Assembly: GCA_046758905.1 (NCBI GenBank)
Contig: JBHIBC010000002.1
Span: forward strand, 25,916-89,915
Reading direction: 5' to 3'
DNA length: 64,000 nt
Source: JBHIBC01 sp046758905
Lineage (GTDB): Bacteria > Acidobacteriota > Polarisedimenticolia > Gp22-AA2
The position numbers were made by a program, and so were the translations under genes. Below are positions 15,966 through 24,217 of this stretch, piece by piece (within the stretch, counting starts at the first letter, position 1; each line of letters starts with the position of its first letter). Below the pieces are notes generated by a model that had not been told where the DNA came from, ran no database searches, and saw nothing but the letters and a program-made list of their open reading frames with translations.

Positions 15966-16634
15966 ATGCCCCTCAGCGTCAGGCTCCGGGAGCGGGCGGC
16001 GCCGATCTGGGAGCGGGAGCAGGCGCACCCGTTCGTCCGGGGGCTCGGGGACGGCACCCTCGAGCCCGACCGGTTCAGGGTGTGGCTGCGGCAGGACTAC
16101 CTGTTCCTGATCGAGTACGCCAGGGTGCTGGCGATGGCGGCGGCGCGCGCGGAGGATCTCGAGACCCAGGCGCGCTTCTCGGACCTCCTGCAGGCGACGC
16201 TGCGCACCGAGATGGATCTACACCGGCGCTACGCCCGCCGGTTCGGGATCTCCGAGGCCGATCTGGAGCGCACGGCTCCGGCGCCCACCACGCAGGCCTA
16301 CACGGATTTCCTGGTCCGCGTAGCCCTGCAGGGACCGCTGGCCGCGATCGTGGCGTCCCTGCTTCCGTGCGCCTGGGGATACGCGGAGATCGCCCGACGG
16401 CTGGTGCGCCCCGGAGGCGCGCCGGAAGGCTCGCCCTACGCGGAGTGGATCCGTGCTTATTCCTCAAGGGAGTTCGGCGAGTACGCGGACTGGCTTAAGG
16501 ACCTGCTCGACCGCCTGGCCGACGGGGCCCCCGATCGGGAGCAGGAGAGGCTGACGCGTATCTTCCTCACCTCGAGCCGATACGAGTATCTGTTCTGGGA
16601 GATGTGCCACTGCAAGTCTTCCTGGCCGGTCTGA
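15966..16634 (+). CDS. TenA/thiaminase II family protein
   Basis: 222 residues, all-helical TenA fold. The family is known to hydrolyse aminopyrimidines for thiamine salvage. Visible active-site elements are the Asp in WLRQDYLFLIEY (Asp44), the nucleophile Cys in LLPCAWGYAEI, and the terminal Glu region SSRYEYLFWEM. The C-terminal MCHCKSSWPV is unusual. A strong GGAGG ribosome-binding site precedes the ATG. No other thiamine gene is close, so pyrimidine salvage is a family-level inference; TenA_E/PqqC relatives share this fold. Confidence 0.88.
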   Translation: MPLSVRLRERAAPIWEREQAHPFVRGLGDGTLEPDRFRVWLRQDYLFLIEYARVLAMAAARAEDLETQARFSDLLQATLRTEMDLHRRYARRFGISEADLERTAPAPTTQAYTDFLVRVALQGPLAAIVASLLPCAWGYAEIARRLVRPGGAPEGSPYAEWIRAYSSREFGEYADWLKDLLDRLADGAPDREQERLTRIFLTSSRYEYLFWEMCHCKSSWPV

Positions 16635-16674
16635 GCCGCGGGAGGCCGCCGGCGGGACATCCGAGGAGGTCGTC

Positions 16675-17307
16675 ATGAGAAGCCGAATGCGTCGTGCGAG
16701 CCCGTTCCCGGCGGCGGTCGCCCTCTTCTTCGCCTCTCTGCTCGCGGTGCCGGCCGTCGCCGTCCCGGGCAGCGGCAAGATCCCGCGCAGCGGACCGCTT
16801 TACTTCTCGTCGGGCGCCATCGAGACCGTGCAGACCATCCTGAGGGACAACGGGTACCTGGAGCCGGAAGAGTACGCTCCGGGCACCATGGACCAGCCCA
16901 CCATCGACGCGCTGCGCCGGTTTCAGCGCGAGCACTACCTGAAGTCGACCGGCCTGATCGACCCGGAGACGATGGGCCTGCTGACGACCCACGGGCTGTC
17001 GAGCGCGGCGGGAGCGCCGCCCTCGTCGCCTAAGGCCGAGCTGTCGGAGCGAGGGCTCGGGGAGCCGGAGGGCGAGGCGGTGGTGGAGGAGTCGGCCGAC
17101 TGGGTCGAGGTGACGCGCGAGGACATGGAGGAGGAGTCCGTGGCCCTGGCGGCGACGGTGTCCGAGGAGGAGGCGTCCGGGTCGAGCGGCGCCGGGGAGT
17201 CGGAACGATGCAGGCCGCAGTCGGCGAGCCGCGAGCCCATGCGGGCGCTCCTAGGAGCGGCACTGCTCGCGATCGGGGCGGCCTGGCTTCTGCGCCGCCA
17301 GGGATGA
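16675..17307 (+). CDS. Exported peptidoglycan-binding-domain protein with C-terminal membrane tail (possible sortase substrate)
   Basis: 210 residues: signal peptide (to about residue 30), a PG_binding_1 domain at about 43-107 (VQTILRDNGYL, then TIDALRRFQREHYLKSTGLID), a long acidic low-complexity region (about 118-178), and a C-terminal hydrophobic helix (191-205) ending in RRQG. A hydrophobic stretch followed by arginines at the very end is the layout of a sorting signal, and the next gene, 19 bases on, encodes a sortase. However, no LPxTG-like motif is seen before the helix; the bases encode PQSASREPMR. So substrate status is inferred from position and tail only. Confidence 0.75.
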   Translation: MRSRMRRASPFPAAVALFFASLLAVPAVAVPGSGKIPRSGPLYFSSGAIETVQTILRDNGYLEPEEYAPGTMDQPTIDALRRFQREHYLKSTGLIDPETMGLLTTHGLSSAAGAPPSSPKAELSERGLGEPEGEAVVEESADWVEVTREDMEEESVALAATVSEEEASGSSGAGESERCRPQSASREPMRALLGAALLAIGAAWLLRRQG

Positions 17308-17326
17308 GATGGGGGGAACCCGGCGT

Positions 17327-17917
17327 ATGAGCTCCAGAGTCCGCCTGGGGCTGGGCGTGCTGTGCGTCGCGGCGGGCGTGGGGCTGCTGGCGCGTGCCGC
17401 GGCGATCCGCGCCGACGCGGCCGCCTGGCAGGCCCGGCACGCCGCCCGGCTCGCGCCGGCCGCGGCCCGCCTCGCGGCCCGGGAGGAGCCCGCTCGCCCT
17501 CCCGTCCCGGGGGAGCCGGTCGCCCGCCTGCGCATCCCCGGGGTGGGGCTCGACGTCGTGGTGGCGGAGGGCGTCGACCCGGCGACGCTGGCGCGGGCGC
17601 CGGGGCATATGCCGGGCAGCGCCCTGCCGGGGCAGCCCGACAACTGCATCATCGCCGGCCACCGGGACGGCCCCTTCGGCCGCCTGCACTCGGTGCGCGA
17701 GGGCGACTGGGTGATCCTGGAGGGTCCCGCCGCCCGGGGCCGCTACCGGGTCGTGTCGGTGGGGATCGTCGGCAGGGATGATCCGGAGCCCCTGGCCCGA
17801 TCCGGGCGGCCGCTTCTGACCCTGATCACCTGCCACCCCCTCGGGTACCTGGGGCCGGCGCCGCAGCGGCTCGTCGTGAGGGGCGAGCTGGCCGCGGTGG
17901 AGGATGGCGGCGCCTGA
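17327..17917 (+). CDS. Sortase (class D/E-like)
   Basis: 196 residues with one N-terminal membrane helix (about 5-27) and a sortase beta-barrel. The catalytic triad is complete: His112 in IIAGHRDGPFGRL, Cys169 in LLTLITCHPLGY, and Arg181 in APQRLVVRGEL. The TLxTC-P layout places it with the class D/E sortases found in some Gram-negative and high-GC bacteria. The ATG at 17327 is preferred because a GGGGGGA site precedes it; an in-frame ATG at 17309 lies within that leader. It follows the peptidoglycan-binding protein gene as a two-gene unit, which makes that protein its likely client. Confidence 0.88.
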   Translation: MSSRVRLGLGVLCVAAGVGLLARAAAIRADAAAWQARHAARLAPAAARLAAREEPARPPVPGEPVARLRIPGVGLDVVVAEGVDPATLARAPGHMPGSALPGQPDNCIIAGHRDGPFGRLHSVREGDWVILEGPAARGRYRVVSVGIVGRDDPEPLARSGRPLLTLITCHPLGYLGPAPQRLVVRGELAAVEDGGA

Positions 17918-17937
17918 GGGCGCACCGGCCGCCCCGC

Positions 17938-17966
17938 GCGCCCCCCGCTCGTGCAGCGGGCGGCGC
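17938..17966 (+). terminator. GC-rich hairpin after the sortase gene
   Basis: GCG-CC-C-CCC-GCT pairs with AGC-GGG-C-GG-CGC around the loop CGTGC, eleven pairs with one C-C mismatch, starting 20 bases after the stop. There is no T-run, so it is a weak candidate for an intrinsic terminator. Confidence 0.45.
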
Positions 17967-17987
17967 GGGCTCGGGGCGCTCCTGCCC

Positions 17988-18182
17988 TCAATGCGCCCGG
18001 GCCGGCGATAACCTTATCCGCACGGAGGGGCGTTCCTCCCTGCTCCTCGGCCCGCGGCGGCGGACGAGCAGCTTCGGATCGGCGTACCCCTTGGGGTACC
18101 AGAAGCCGGAACGGTCCCTCTGTCCAGGAGGCAGCACGGACTGGTCGTCGCCAGGCTCGACGATCTTGACGCGGAACGGCAC
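17988..18182 (-). CDS. Doubtful small protein
   Basis: A 64-residue frame starting at GTG 18182 (or GTG 18200), beginning MPFRVKIVEPGDDQSVLPPG and containing SGFWYPKGYADPKLLVRRR. The first fifty codons are GC3-rich like the neighbours and a GGGGGA precedes the GTG; the last fifteen codons look less coding-like. A TAAAAT hexamer on the same strand at 18257-18262 could be its -10 box. No family is recognised, and it may be chance in a GC-rich gap. Confidence 0.3.
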   Translation of the reverse strand: MPFRVKIVEPGDDQSVLPPGQRDRSGFWYPKGYADPKLLVRRRGPRSREERPSVRIRLSPARAH

Positions 18183-18256
18183 GACGGTCCCCCGTCCCAC
18201 TTGGGGTGGACGGTCGGTCTGTCTGGGTCCGAGCAGATTTCGGCTAAGCGGCCGTT

Positions 18257-18262
18257 ATTTTA
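18257..18262 (-). promoter_or_regulatory. Possible -10 box on the minus strand
   Basis: TAAAAT (read on the minus strand) stands out in a region that is otherwise very GC-rich and lies about 75 bases before the doubtful small gene. No -35 box is seen. Confidence 0.3.
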
Positions 18263-18290
18263 CCCCAGCCGGCCGGATACGTTACCCGTC

Positions 18291-18306
18291 GATTTTCGAA
18301 AAAATC
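18291..18306. repeat. AT-rich hairpin
   Basis: GATTTT-CGAA-AAAATC forms a perfect six-bp stem with a four-base loop. It is 65 bases downstream of the pseudopilin stop (minus strand). Role unknown. Confidence 0.4.
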
Positions 18307-18371
18307 AGGTCCGGCGCGGCCTTTTCCGGGGCGCGCCGCGGCGCGGGAGCGCCGCCGCACTCAGGGGCGGC

Positions 18372-18860
18372 CTAGCGCTGCGCCCCGGCCGGCCACTGGT
18401 AGAAGGCCCCGTTGGAGTAGATGATGTCGCAGGTGAATTCCCCGATCGGGCCGCCGGTGTTCGTCCCGGGCATCCCGTCCCTGCCGTAGCTGCTGATGGT
18501 GTACACGGTCCCGGTGGCATTGGTGTCGATGTGCCACGGATTGTCCCAGCCGTCGGTCAGGGGGACCTTCTGCAGGTAGAGAGGGGCGAGGTAGGCGCCG
18601 ATCGTCTCCCCGTTGGCGTCGGTCAGGCCCCGGGGGTAGACGTTGTTGTCGGTGGCGTACATCTCGAGCCCCATGCCGATCGACTTCATGTCGGCCATGG
18701 TCGCCTTCTGCTTGGCGCGCTGGATCGCCTTCTGCAGGTTGGGCAGGGCCAGGGCGGCCAGGATCCCGATGATGGTCACCACGATGAGCAGCTCCACCAG
18801 CGTGAAGCCCGCCCCGGGGTCCGCCCTCCTCCCGCCTCGACCGGCCAGCACCGACGGCAT
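18372..18860 (-). CDS. Type II secretion/type IV pilin-like protein (GspG-like pseudopilin)
   Basis: 162 residues. The prepilin signal is clear: a short basic leader, then G/FTLVELLIVVTIIGILAALALP with Glu at position five of the mature chain, for cleavage and methylation by a prepilin peptidase. The C-terminal domain has the GspG-like sequence TDGWDNPWHIDTN and a calcium-loop-like YTISSYGRDGMPGT. The length suits a major pseudopilin. It stands alone, with no assembly ATPase or secretin gene nearby, so whether it serves secretion or a pilus cannot be told. Confidence 0.88.
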   Translation of the reverse strand: MPSVLAGRGGRRADPGAGFTLVELLIVVTIIGILAALALPNLQKAIQRAKQKATMADMKSIGMGLEMYATDNNVYPRGLTDANGETIGAYLAPLYLQKVPLTDGWDNPWHIDTNATGTVYTISSYGRDGMPGTNTGGPIGEFTCDIIYSNGAFYQWPAGAQR

Positions 18861-18947
18861 CCTCCTGTGTTCGCGTAGTTTAGCACGCCCCCCGCGGTGG
18901 AGCGAGGCCGGCGGCGAATCTACATACGGTGCGGCCCTCGGGGCCGT

Positions 18948-19934
18948 CTAGGTGGCTCGGGCCGCCGGCTCCGCGGCGTCGAGCAGGGCGCGCGGTTCGA
19001 TGTTCCCTCCGCTGACGACCGCCGCCGTCGGGCCCGCGGGCCCGCGGACGGCGCCGGTCAGGAGCGCGGCGACGGCCGCCGCCCCGCTCCACTCGGCCAG
19101 CAGGTGCTCGGAGCGGAGCAGCCACAGGGCGGCCGCACGGATCGCGTCGTCGCTGACGGTCACGATGTCGGCCACGAACCGTTGCGCCAGCGCGAAGTTC
19201 AGGCCGCCCGGGCGCGAGGGGAGCAGGCCGTCGGCGATCGATCCGACCGAGGCCAGGGTCACGGGGGCGCCGGCGCGCAAGGACGCCGCCATGCAGGCCG
19301 CGCCCTCCGGCTCCGCCCCGATGACGTGGATGCGGGCGCGGTGGTAGCCGCAGGCGAGGGCGATCCCCGAGAGCAGGCCGCCGCCGCCCACCGGCACGAC
19401 GATCGTCTCGACCTCCGGCATCTGCTCCAGGATCTCCGTCGCGCAGGAGGCCTGGCCCGCGACGATCCAGGGATGATCGAACGGCGGGACCATCGTGAGG
19501 CCCCGCTCCTTTCCGATCGATTCGGCCAGGGCCCTGCGCTCGAGCGAGGTCGTCCCCCTGAAGTGGACCTCCGCCCCGTGATCCCGCGCCAGCTGGACCT
19601 TCAGCGGAAGCGCCGTCTCTGGCATCACCACCACCGCCGGGATCCCGGCCCGGCGCGCCGCGATCGACACGGCGATGGCGTGATTGCCGGAGGAGTATGT
19701 GATCAGCCCGCCCGGCCGCCCCTCCTCGATCGCCCGGCACGTGAAGTTCGTGGCGCCGCGGATCTTGAAGGCTCCTCCGACCTGCAGGCTCTCGCACTTC
19801 AGCGCCACGGGACAGCCGAGCCGCTCGGCCAGCGTCTCAGAGACGATGAGCGGGGTGACGCGGGCGCCCCGGTGGACGCGCTGTCGCGCCGCCCTGAGAT
19901 CGGACGGGCCTAGGCCCCTCTCCTCGATTCCCAT
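18948..19934 (-). CDS. Threonine/serine dehydratase (PLP-dependent)
   Basis: 328 residues of the fold-type II PLP family. The PLP lysine is in VGGAFKIRGATNF, the substrate loop is YSSGNHAIAV, and the phosphate-binding loop is PVGGGGLLSG. There is no regulatory ACT domain, so it is the short catabolic form that deaminates threonine or serine to the oxo acid; serine racemases have the same layout. The start at ATG 19934 aligns with the family; an upstream in-frame GTG at 20000 would add 22 Gly/Pro-rich residues. Neither has a good ribosome-binding site. Confidence 0.87.
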   Translation of the reverse strand: MGIEERGLGPSDLRAARQRVHRGARVTPLIVSETLAERLGCPVALKCESLQVGGAFKIRGATNFTCRAIEEGRPGGLITYSSGNHAIAVSIAARRAGIPAVVVMPETALPLKVQLARDHGAEVHFRGTTSLERRALAESIGKERGLTMVPPFDHPWIVAGQASCATEILEQMPEVETIVVPVGGGGLLSGIALACGYHRARIHVIGAEPEGAACMAASLRAGAPVTLASVGSIADGLLPSRPGGLNFALAQRFVADIVTVSDDAIRAAALWLLRSEHLLAEWSGAAAVAALLTGAVRGPAGPTAAVVSGGNIEPRALLDAAEPAARAT

Positions 19935-20103
19935 GGTCTGCACCGGCCCCGGTGGGCCGCGGGCACCCCCATCTTCCCTCACCTCGGGGCCGGACGTCAC
20001 GGGGTATCGCGAGGAAAGAGACGCCGCGGCGATGCCCGGGCCGGAGCGCTTGAACCCGCGGGGGCGATGTGAGAGACTCGACCCGTTCCCGGGAGGTGAC
20101 GGG

Positions 20104-20514
20104 ATGCCCGCTCCTGCCGATTACAAGAACAAGTTCCTCAAAAAGCCGCCCAAGCGGCTGGCGGTGATCGACCACACCAACTGCTCCGGCTGCGCCGGCT
20201 CTCCCGCCTGCGTTGCGTTCTGTGAGACGGTCACCGTCAAGACCCAGGTCGTCGACGCGATCCGCTACATCGCCTCGCCGCAGGCCCCCAACAACCTGGC
20301 GGTCGTCGAGTACGACAGGTGCATCGGCTGCGCCCTCTGCTCGGAGGTCTGTCCGTGGGACGCGATCACCATGTACAGCTTCGAGGAGGCGTGGGACGCG
20401 CACGCCCAGGTCACGCTGGTGGAATACAGCCCGGAGATCGATGTCCATCCCAGGCCGAGGGAAGAGGAGACGGAGACGAAACCGGCCGCGGCGGCCCCGG
20501 GCCCCGCGCCCTGA
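20104..20514 (+). CDS. Ferredoxin-like protein with two 4Fe-4S motifs
   Basis: 136 residues. The second cluster motif is standard: CIGCALCSEVCP (Cys73, 76, 79, 83). The first is stretched: Cys27, Cys30, Cys36 and Cys40, with five residues rather than two between the second and third cysteine. About 20 residues separate the two, and the C-terminus is a Glu/Pro/Ala tail. The ribosome-binding site is GGGAGGTG. It lies just upstream of the MocA and aldehyde oxidoreductase genes, so it could pass electrons for that complex; this is inferred from position. Confidence 0.85.
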   Translation: MPAPADYKNKFLKKPPKRLAVIDHTNCSGCAGSPACVAFCETVTVKTQVVDAIRYIASPQAPNNLAVVEYDRCIGCALCSEVCPWDAITMYSFEEAWDAHAQVTLVEYSPEIDVHPRPREEETETKPAAAAPGPAP

Positions 20515-20525
20515 GCGGTCCGACC

Positions 20526-21167
20526 ATGGATGTCGTCGCGATATTGCTGGCCGCAGGCGAGTCCGAGCGCATGGGGACCTCCAAGGCGTTGCTCCCGTGG
20601 CACGGCCAGACCCTCCTCGCGCACCAGCTGCGGCAGATCCAGAGAAGCCGCATAACGGAGTGCGTGGTCGTCCTGGGCCGGGAGGCGGACAGCCTGGCCC
20701 CGATCGTCGAGTCGTCCAGGCGGCTCACGTGGAAGTCGCGGGCCGTCTACAACCCGCGGTATCGCGAGGGCAAGACCACCTCCATCCAGGCGGGTCTGGC
20801 CTCGCTCTTCTCCAGGCCCGACGGCGTCATCGTCGCGGCGGTCGACCAGCCGCTCGATCGCCGGCTGCTCGATGCGCTCCTCCGGCGGGGCGAGGAGGAG
20901 TGGGAGTGGGGCGGCGTGCCCGGGCGGCGAACGATCCTGGTCCCGGTCTTCCAGGGCAGGCGCGGCCATCCGCCGCTGTTCTCCGGCGCCCTGATCGGCG
21001 AGCTGATGGGGATCTGCGAGGAGAGGGAAGGCCTCAGGGCGGTGGTCCGGCGCGATCCGGGTCGCGTCCTGGAGGTCCCCTGGGACAGTCCCGAAGTGCT
21101 CCTCAACCTGAACGCGGCGGCCGATCTCCCTCCCGCCGCGCGCCCGGGCGGGCCCGGGGCGCGGTAG
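20526..21167 (+). CDS. MobA-like nucleotidyltransferase (MocA-type molybdenum cofactor cytidylyltransferase)
   Basis: 213 residues. The nucleotide-binding start ILLAAGESERMGTSKALLPW and VAAVDQPLDRRLL are typical of the MobA/MocA group, which attaches CMP or GMP to molybdopterin. MocA makes the cytosine dinucleotide cofactor used by xanthine dehydrogenase-family enzymes, and the three subunits of such an enzyme follow directly, so MocA is more likely than MobA. The gene begins 11 bases after the ferredoxin gene. Confidence 0.85.
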   Translation: MDVVAILLAAGESERMGTSKALLPWHGQTLLAHQLRQIQRSRITECVVVLGREADSLAPIVESSRRLTWKSRAVYNPRYREGKTTSIQAGLASLFSRPDGVIVAAVDQPLDRRLLDALLRRGEEEWEWGGVPGRRTILVPVFQGRRGHPPLFSGALIGELMGICEEREGLRAVVRRDPGRVLEVPWDSPEVLLNLNAAADLPPAARPGGPGAR

Positions 21168-21203
21168 CGCCCGCGGGGGGCCGGATCCCGGGTGGAGGCC
21201 AGG

Positions 21204-21893
21204 ATGCCCCGACCACGAGCGCGCGGCAGGAAGAGAGCGGGCCGCGGCGCGGCGGTTTCCCGCCGTGAGTTCCTGAAGGGCCTCGGCGCGGGCGGCGCCC
21301 TCGGGGCCGGCCTCCTCGGGGCCGGCGGCGCGGCGTGCCGGACCGAGCGGCGCCGGGGGGAGGCGGCCCGGTTCGGGCCGGGCGCGGGGCCGATCCGGCT
21401 CACCGTCAACGGCAGGACCCGTACCGTGCGGGTGGAGCCTAGGGTCACCCTGCTCGACGCCCTGCGCGACCGGCTGGACCTCACCGGGACGAAGAAGATC
21501 TGCGACCGTGGGGAATGCGGCGGCTGCACCGTGCTGCTCGATGGGCTGCCGGTGTACGCCTGCATGATGCTCGCGGTCGAGGCCCGCGACAGGGCGATCA
21601 CGACCGTCGAAGGGCTCGCGCCGGCAGAGCGGCTGCATCCGCTGCAGGAGGCGTTCGTAGAGCGGGACGCGCTGCAGTGCGGCTTCTGCACGCCCGGCTT
21701 CCTGGTCGCCTCCAAGGCGCTGCTGGATCGCAACCCCGGCCCGTCGCGCGAGCAGGTGCGCCGGGCCCTGGGCGGCCACATCTGCCGCTGCGGGACCTAC
21801 CCCCGGGTGATCCAGGCCGTGCTCGACGTGGCGGCCCGCTCCGGCGGCCGGGCGGCGCGACACGGCGGCGCACGGTCGGGCACCGGCCCGTGA
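21204..21893 (+). CDS. Tat-exported 2Fe-2S subunit of a molybdenum aldehyde oxidoreductase (PaoA-like)
   Basis: 229 residues. A Tat signal (SRREFLKGLGAGGALGAG) is followed by a plant-type 2Fe-2S domain, CDRGECGGCTVLLDG...YAC, and an all-helical 2Fe-2S domain with CGFCTPGF and CRCGTYPRV. This is the small subunit of the xanthine dehydrogenase family; the Tat signal on this subunit is the mark of E. coli PaoABC, in which it carries the whole complex to the periplasm. The ATG at 21204 has GGAGG six bases upstream. It is part of the ferredoxin-mocA-paoA-paoC-paoB-like operon. Confidence 0.9.
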   Translation: MPRPRARGRKRAGRGAAVSRREFLKGLGAGGALGAGLLGAGGAACRTERRRGEAARFGPGAGPIRLTVNGRTRTVRVEPRVTLLDALRDRLDLTGTKKICDRGECGGCTVLLDGLPVYACMMLAVEARDRAITTVEGLAPAERLHPLQEAFVERDALQCGFCTPGFLVASKALLDRNPGPSREQVRRALGGHICRCGTYPRVIQAVLDVAARSGGRAARHGGARSGTGP

Positions 21894-21912
21894 AGGGCCG
21901 GTGAGGAAGGGC

Positions 21913-24216
21913 ATGGCGGAGACACGTAGGGTGCGCGTCGGCAATCCCGCCGGTACCCGGGAGATCACCGTCTCGGTGCCGCCGAGCGAGCCGCGGATCT
22001 GGGACGCCGACGCCCGGCTCGAGGTCGTGGGTTCAACGGTGCCGAGGCTGGACGGCGCCGACAAGGTGACGGGCCGGGCCCGCTTCACGTACGACATCAA
22101 TCTCGAGGGGATGCTTCACGCGCGCGTCCTCAGGAGCCCGCACCCGCACGCCCGGATCCTCTCCATCGACGCCTCGGAGGCGAAGCGGCTGGCAGGGGTG
22201 AGGGCCGCGATCACCTTCGAGGGAGCCGACCCCTTCTCGTCGCTCGGTCGGAAGGACGAAGCCGGCCGCGCGGTCGAGGGAGAGGGGAGGACGGGCTCCC
22301 CGTCGGGCGAGCGGCGCCGGGTGCTGTTCGCCGGCGAGGAGGTCGCCGCGGTCGCCGCCGTGACGCCGGAGCTGGCCGAGGACGCCCTCGACCTCATCCG
22401 GGTCGAGTACGAGGCGCTGCCTCACGTCACCGATCCGGAGCAGGCGCGTCGCCGGGATGCGCCGAGAGTCTTCCCGGAAGGAAACGTGGCGCCCGCCAGC
22501 GTGCGGGAGCGCGGCGACGTCGGGGCCGGCTTCCGGGAGGCCGCGGTCACCGTCGAGGGAACCTACGGGACCCCCGTGGCGCTGCACAACTCGCTCGAGT
22601 CGCACGGGGCCGTGGCGCGATGGCAGAGAGGCAAGCTGACCGTGTGGGCCTCGACCCAGGGCGTCTTCGGCTTCCGCGACGACCTGGCGAAGTTCTTCGG
22701 CATCCCGTCGGGGGATGTGCGCGTCGTCAGCGAGTATCTCGGGGGAGGGTTCGGATCCAAGTTCGGCGCCCAGAGCACCGGCGTGATCGCGGCGCTGCTG
22801 TCGCGGGCGGCGCGCGCCCCGGTGAAGCTGATGCTCGACCGCCACGAGGAGAACCTGGCGACCGGGAACCGCCCGAGCTCGACCCAGTGGATCCGGGTCG
22901 GCGCGCGGCGCGATGGGACGCTCACGGCCGTTCACCTGAAATCCTACGGCACCGCAGGGATCGCCACCGGCGCTGGAGTGGGCGGGCCCGCGTGGAAGAT
23001 CTACGCGTGTCCCAACGTCCGGATCGAGGAGGAGGACGTTTACACCAACGCCGGCCCGGCGGCGCCGTTCCGGGCTCCCGGCTACCCGCAGGGCTCGTTC
23101 GCGCTCGAGTCGGCCCTCGACGAGCTGTCGGACCGCCTCGGGCTGGACCCGCTCTCCCTGCGGCTCAGGAACTACGTGGACAAGCCGGCGAAGGCGTTGC
23201 GCCTCGAGTACGAGCTGGCCGCGAAGGAGATCGGCTGGGAGCGCCGGCGTTCGCCCCGGAGGGGCGCCGGCGGGGTTCGCCGCGGCATGGGTATGGGGAC
23301 GGCGCTGTGGCCGATGTACGGCGGGCCGCCGGCCGACGCCACCGTCACGATCCACAGCGACGGCACGGTGGAGTGCGTCTGCGGCACGCAGGCGATCGGT
23401 GGCGGGACCCGGACCGCCATGGCCATGGTCGTCGCCGAGGTCCTGGGCCTGAAGCCCGGGGACATCCGGGCCACGATCGGCGACACCGGCAGCAACATGT
23501 ACGCGGGCGCCTCGGGTGGCAGCACGACGCTGACATCGATCCTGCCGGCGGTGCGCACCGCGGCCGAGGGGGCGAAGGCCAGATTCCTGGAGGCGGTCGC
23601 CCCGTCGTTAGGTGGCGAACCGGGCGAGTTGGAACTGCGCGACCGGCGGGTGAAGACCGCCGACGGCGGGCGCTCGGTGCCCTTCCGGGAGGCCGCGGGC
23701 CGTCTGGGGTCGAGCCTCATCTCCGCGCAGGCATCCCGGGCGAGGAACTTCGAGGGGCTGGGGATCGAATCGTACGGCGCGCAGTTCGCGGAGGTGGAGG
23801 TCGACACCGCGACCGGCAGGGTCCGGGTCCTGAAGATCGCGGCGGCCCACGACTGCGGGCGTACGATCAACCGCCTGACCGCGGAGAGCCAGGTCAACGG
23901 CGGCGTCATAATGGGGCTGTCCTACGCGCTCCTGGAGCAGCGCGTGATCGATCACCCCACCGGCATCGTCGTCAACCCCAACCTCGAGGCGTACAAGATC
24001 GCCGGCACGATGGAGACTCCCGAGATCGTCCCGATCCTGGTGGAGGTCCACGACCCGGCGAACAATGTGGGTGCGAAGGGCCTGGGCGAGCCGCCGATCG
24101 TCCCGACCGCGGCGGCCATCGCCAACGCCGTGAGCAACGCCCTCGGCGCGCGGGTGCGCGAGCTGCCGATCACGCCGGCCCGGGTGCTGTCGCTGCTCGG
24201 TGGCGGGGAGGCCTGA
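21913..24216 (+). CDS. Molybdopterin-binding large subunit of aldehyde oxidoreductase (PaoC-like)
   Basis: 767 residues, without its own signal peptide, so it would be carried out by the Tat subunit. It has the xanthine dehydrogenase fold: GADKVTGRARFTYDI near the start, GGGFGSKFG at the pterin site, RAPGYPQGSFALESALDEL, and the catalytic glutamate in GAKGLGEPPIVPTAAA near the end. The reaction is hydroxylation of aldehydes to acids using water, as known for PaoABC and YagTSR relatives; the exact substrate is unknown. The ATG at 21913 has GAGGAAG upstream; a GTG four codons earlier is also possible. Confidence 0.9.
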   Translation: MAETRRVRVGNPAGTREITVSVPPSEPRIWDADARLEVVGSTVPRLDGADKVTGRARFTYDINLEGMLHARVLRSPHPHARILSIDASEAKRLAGVRAAITFEGADPFSSLGRKDEAGRAVEGEGRTGSPSGERRRVLFAGEEVAAVAAVTPELAEDALDLIRVEYEALPHVTDPEQARRRDAPRVFPEGNVAPASVRERGDVGAGFREAAVTVEGTYGTPVALHNSLESHGAVARWQRGKLTVWASTQGVFGFRDDLAKFFGIPSGDVRVVSEYLGGGFGSKFGAQSTGVIAALLSRAARAPVKLMLDRHEENLATGNRPSSTQWIRVGARRDGTLTAVHLKSYGTAGIATGAGVGGPAWKIYACPNVRIEEEDVYTNAGPAAPFRAPGYPQGSFALESALDELSDRLGLDPLSLRLRNYVDKPAKALRLEYELAAKEIGWERRRSPRRGAGGVRRGMGMGTALWPMYGGPPADATVTIHSDGTVECVCGTQAIGGGTRTAMAMVVAEVLGLKPGDIRATIGDTGSNMYAGASGGSTTLTSILPAVRTAAEGAKARFLEAVAPSLGGEPGELELRDRRVKTADGGRSVPFREAAGRLGSSLISAQASRARNFEGLGIESYGAQFAEVEVDTATGRVRVLKIAAAHDCGRTINRLTAESQVNGGVIMGLSYALLEQRVIDHPTGIVVNPNLEAYKIAGTMETPEIVPILVEVHDPANNVGAKGLGEPPIVPTAAAIANAVSNALGARVRELPITPARVLSLLGGGEA

Positions 24217-24217
24217 G

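Larger units (their letters stand above)
17918..18371. other. Intergenic region between convergent units
   Basis: About 450 bases. It holds a strong GC hairpin right after the sortase gene, one doubtful minus-strand small gene, and an unusually AT-rich patch at about 18250-18310 with a TAAAAT box (minus strand) and a six-bp hairpin. Nothing else is recognised. Confidence 0.6.

Noticed and set aside
17220..17307. LPxTG motif in the putative sortase client
   Set aside because: I looked before the C-terminal helix and found none; only the hydrophobic tail with arginines is present.
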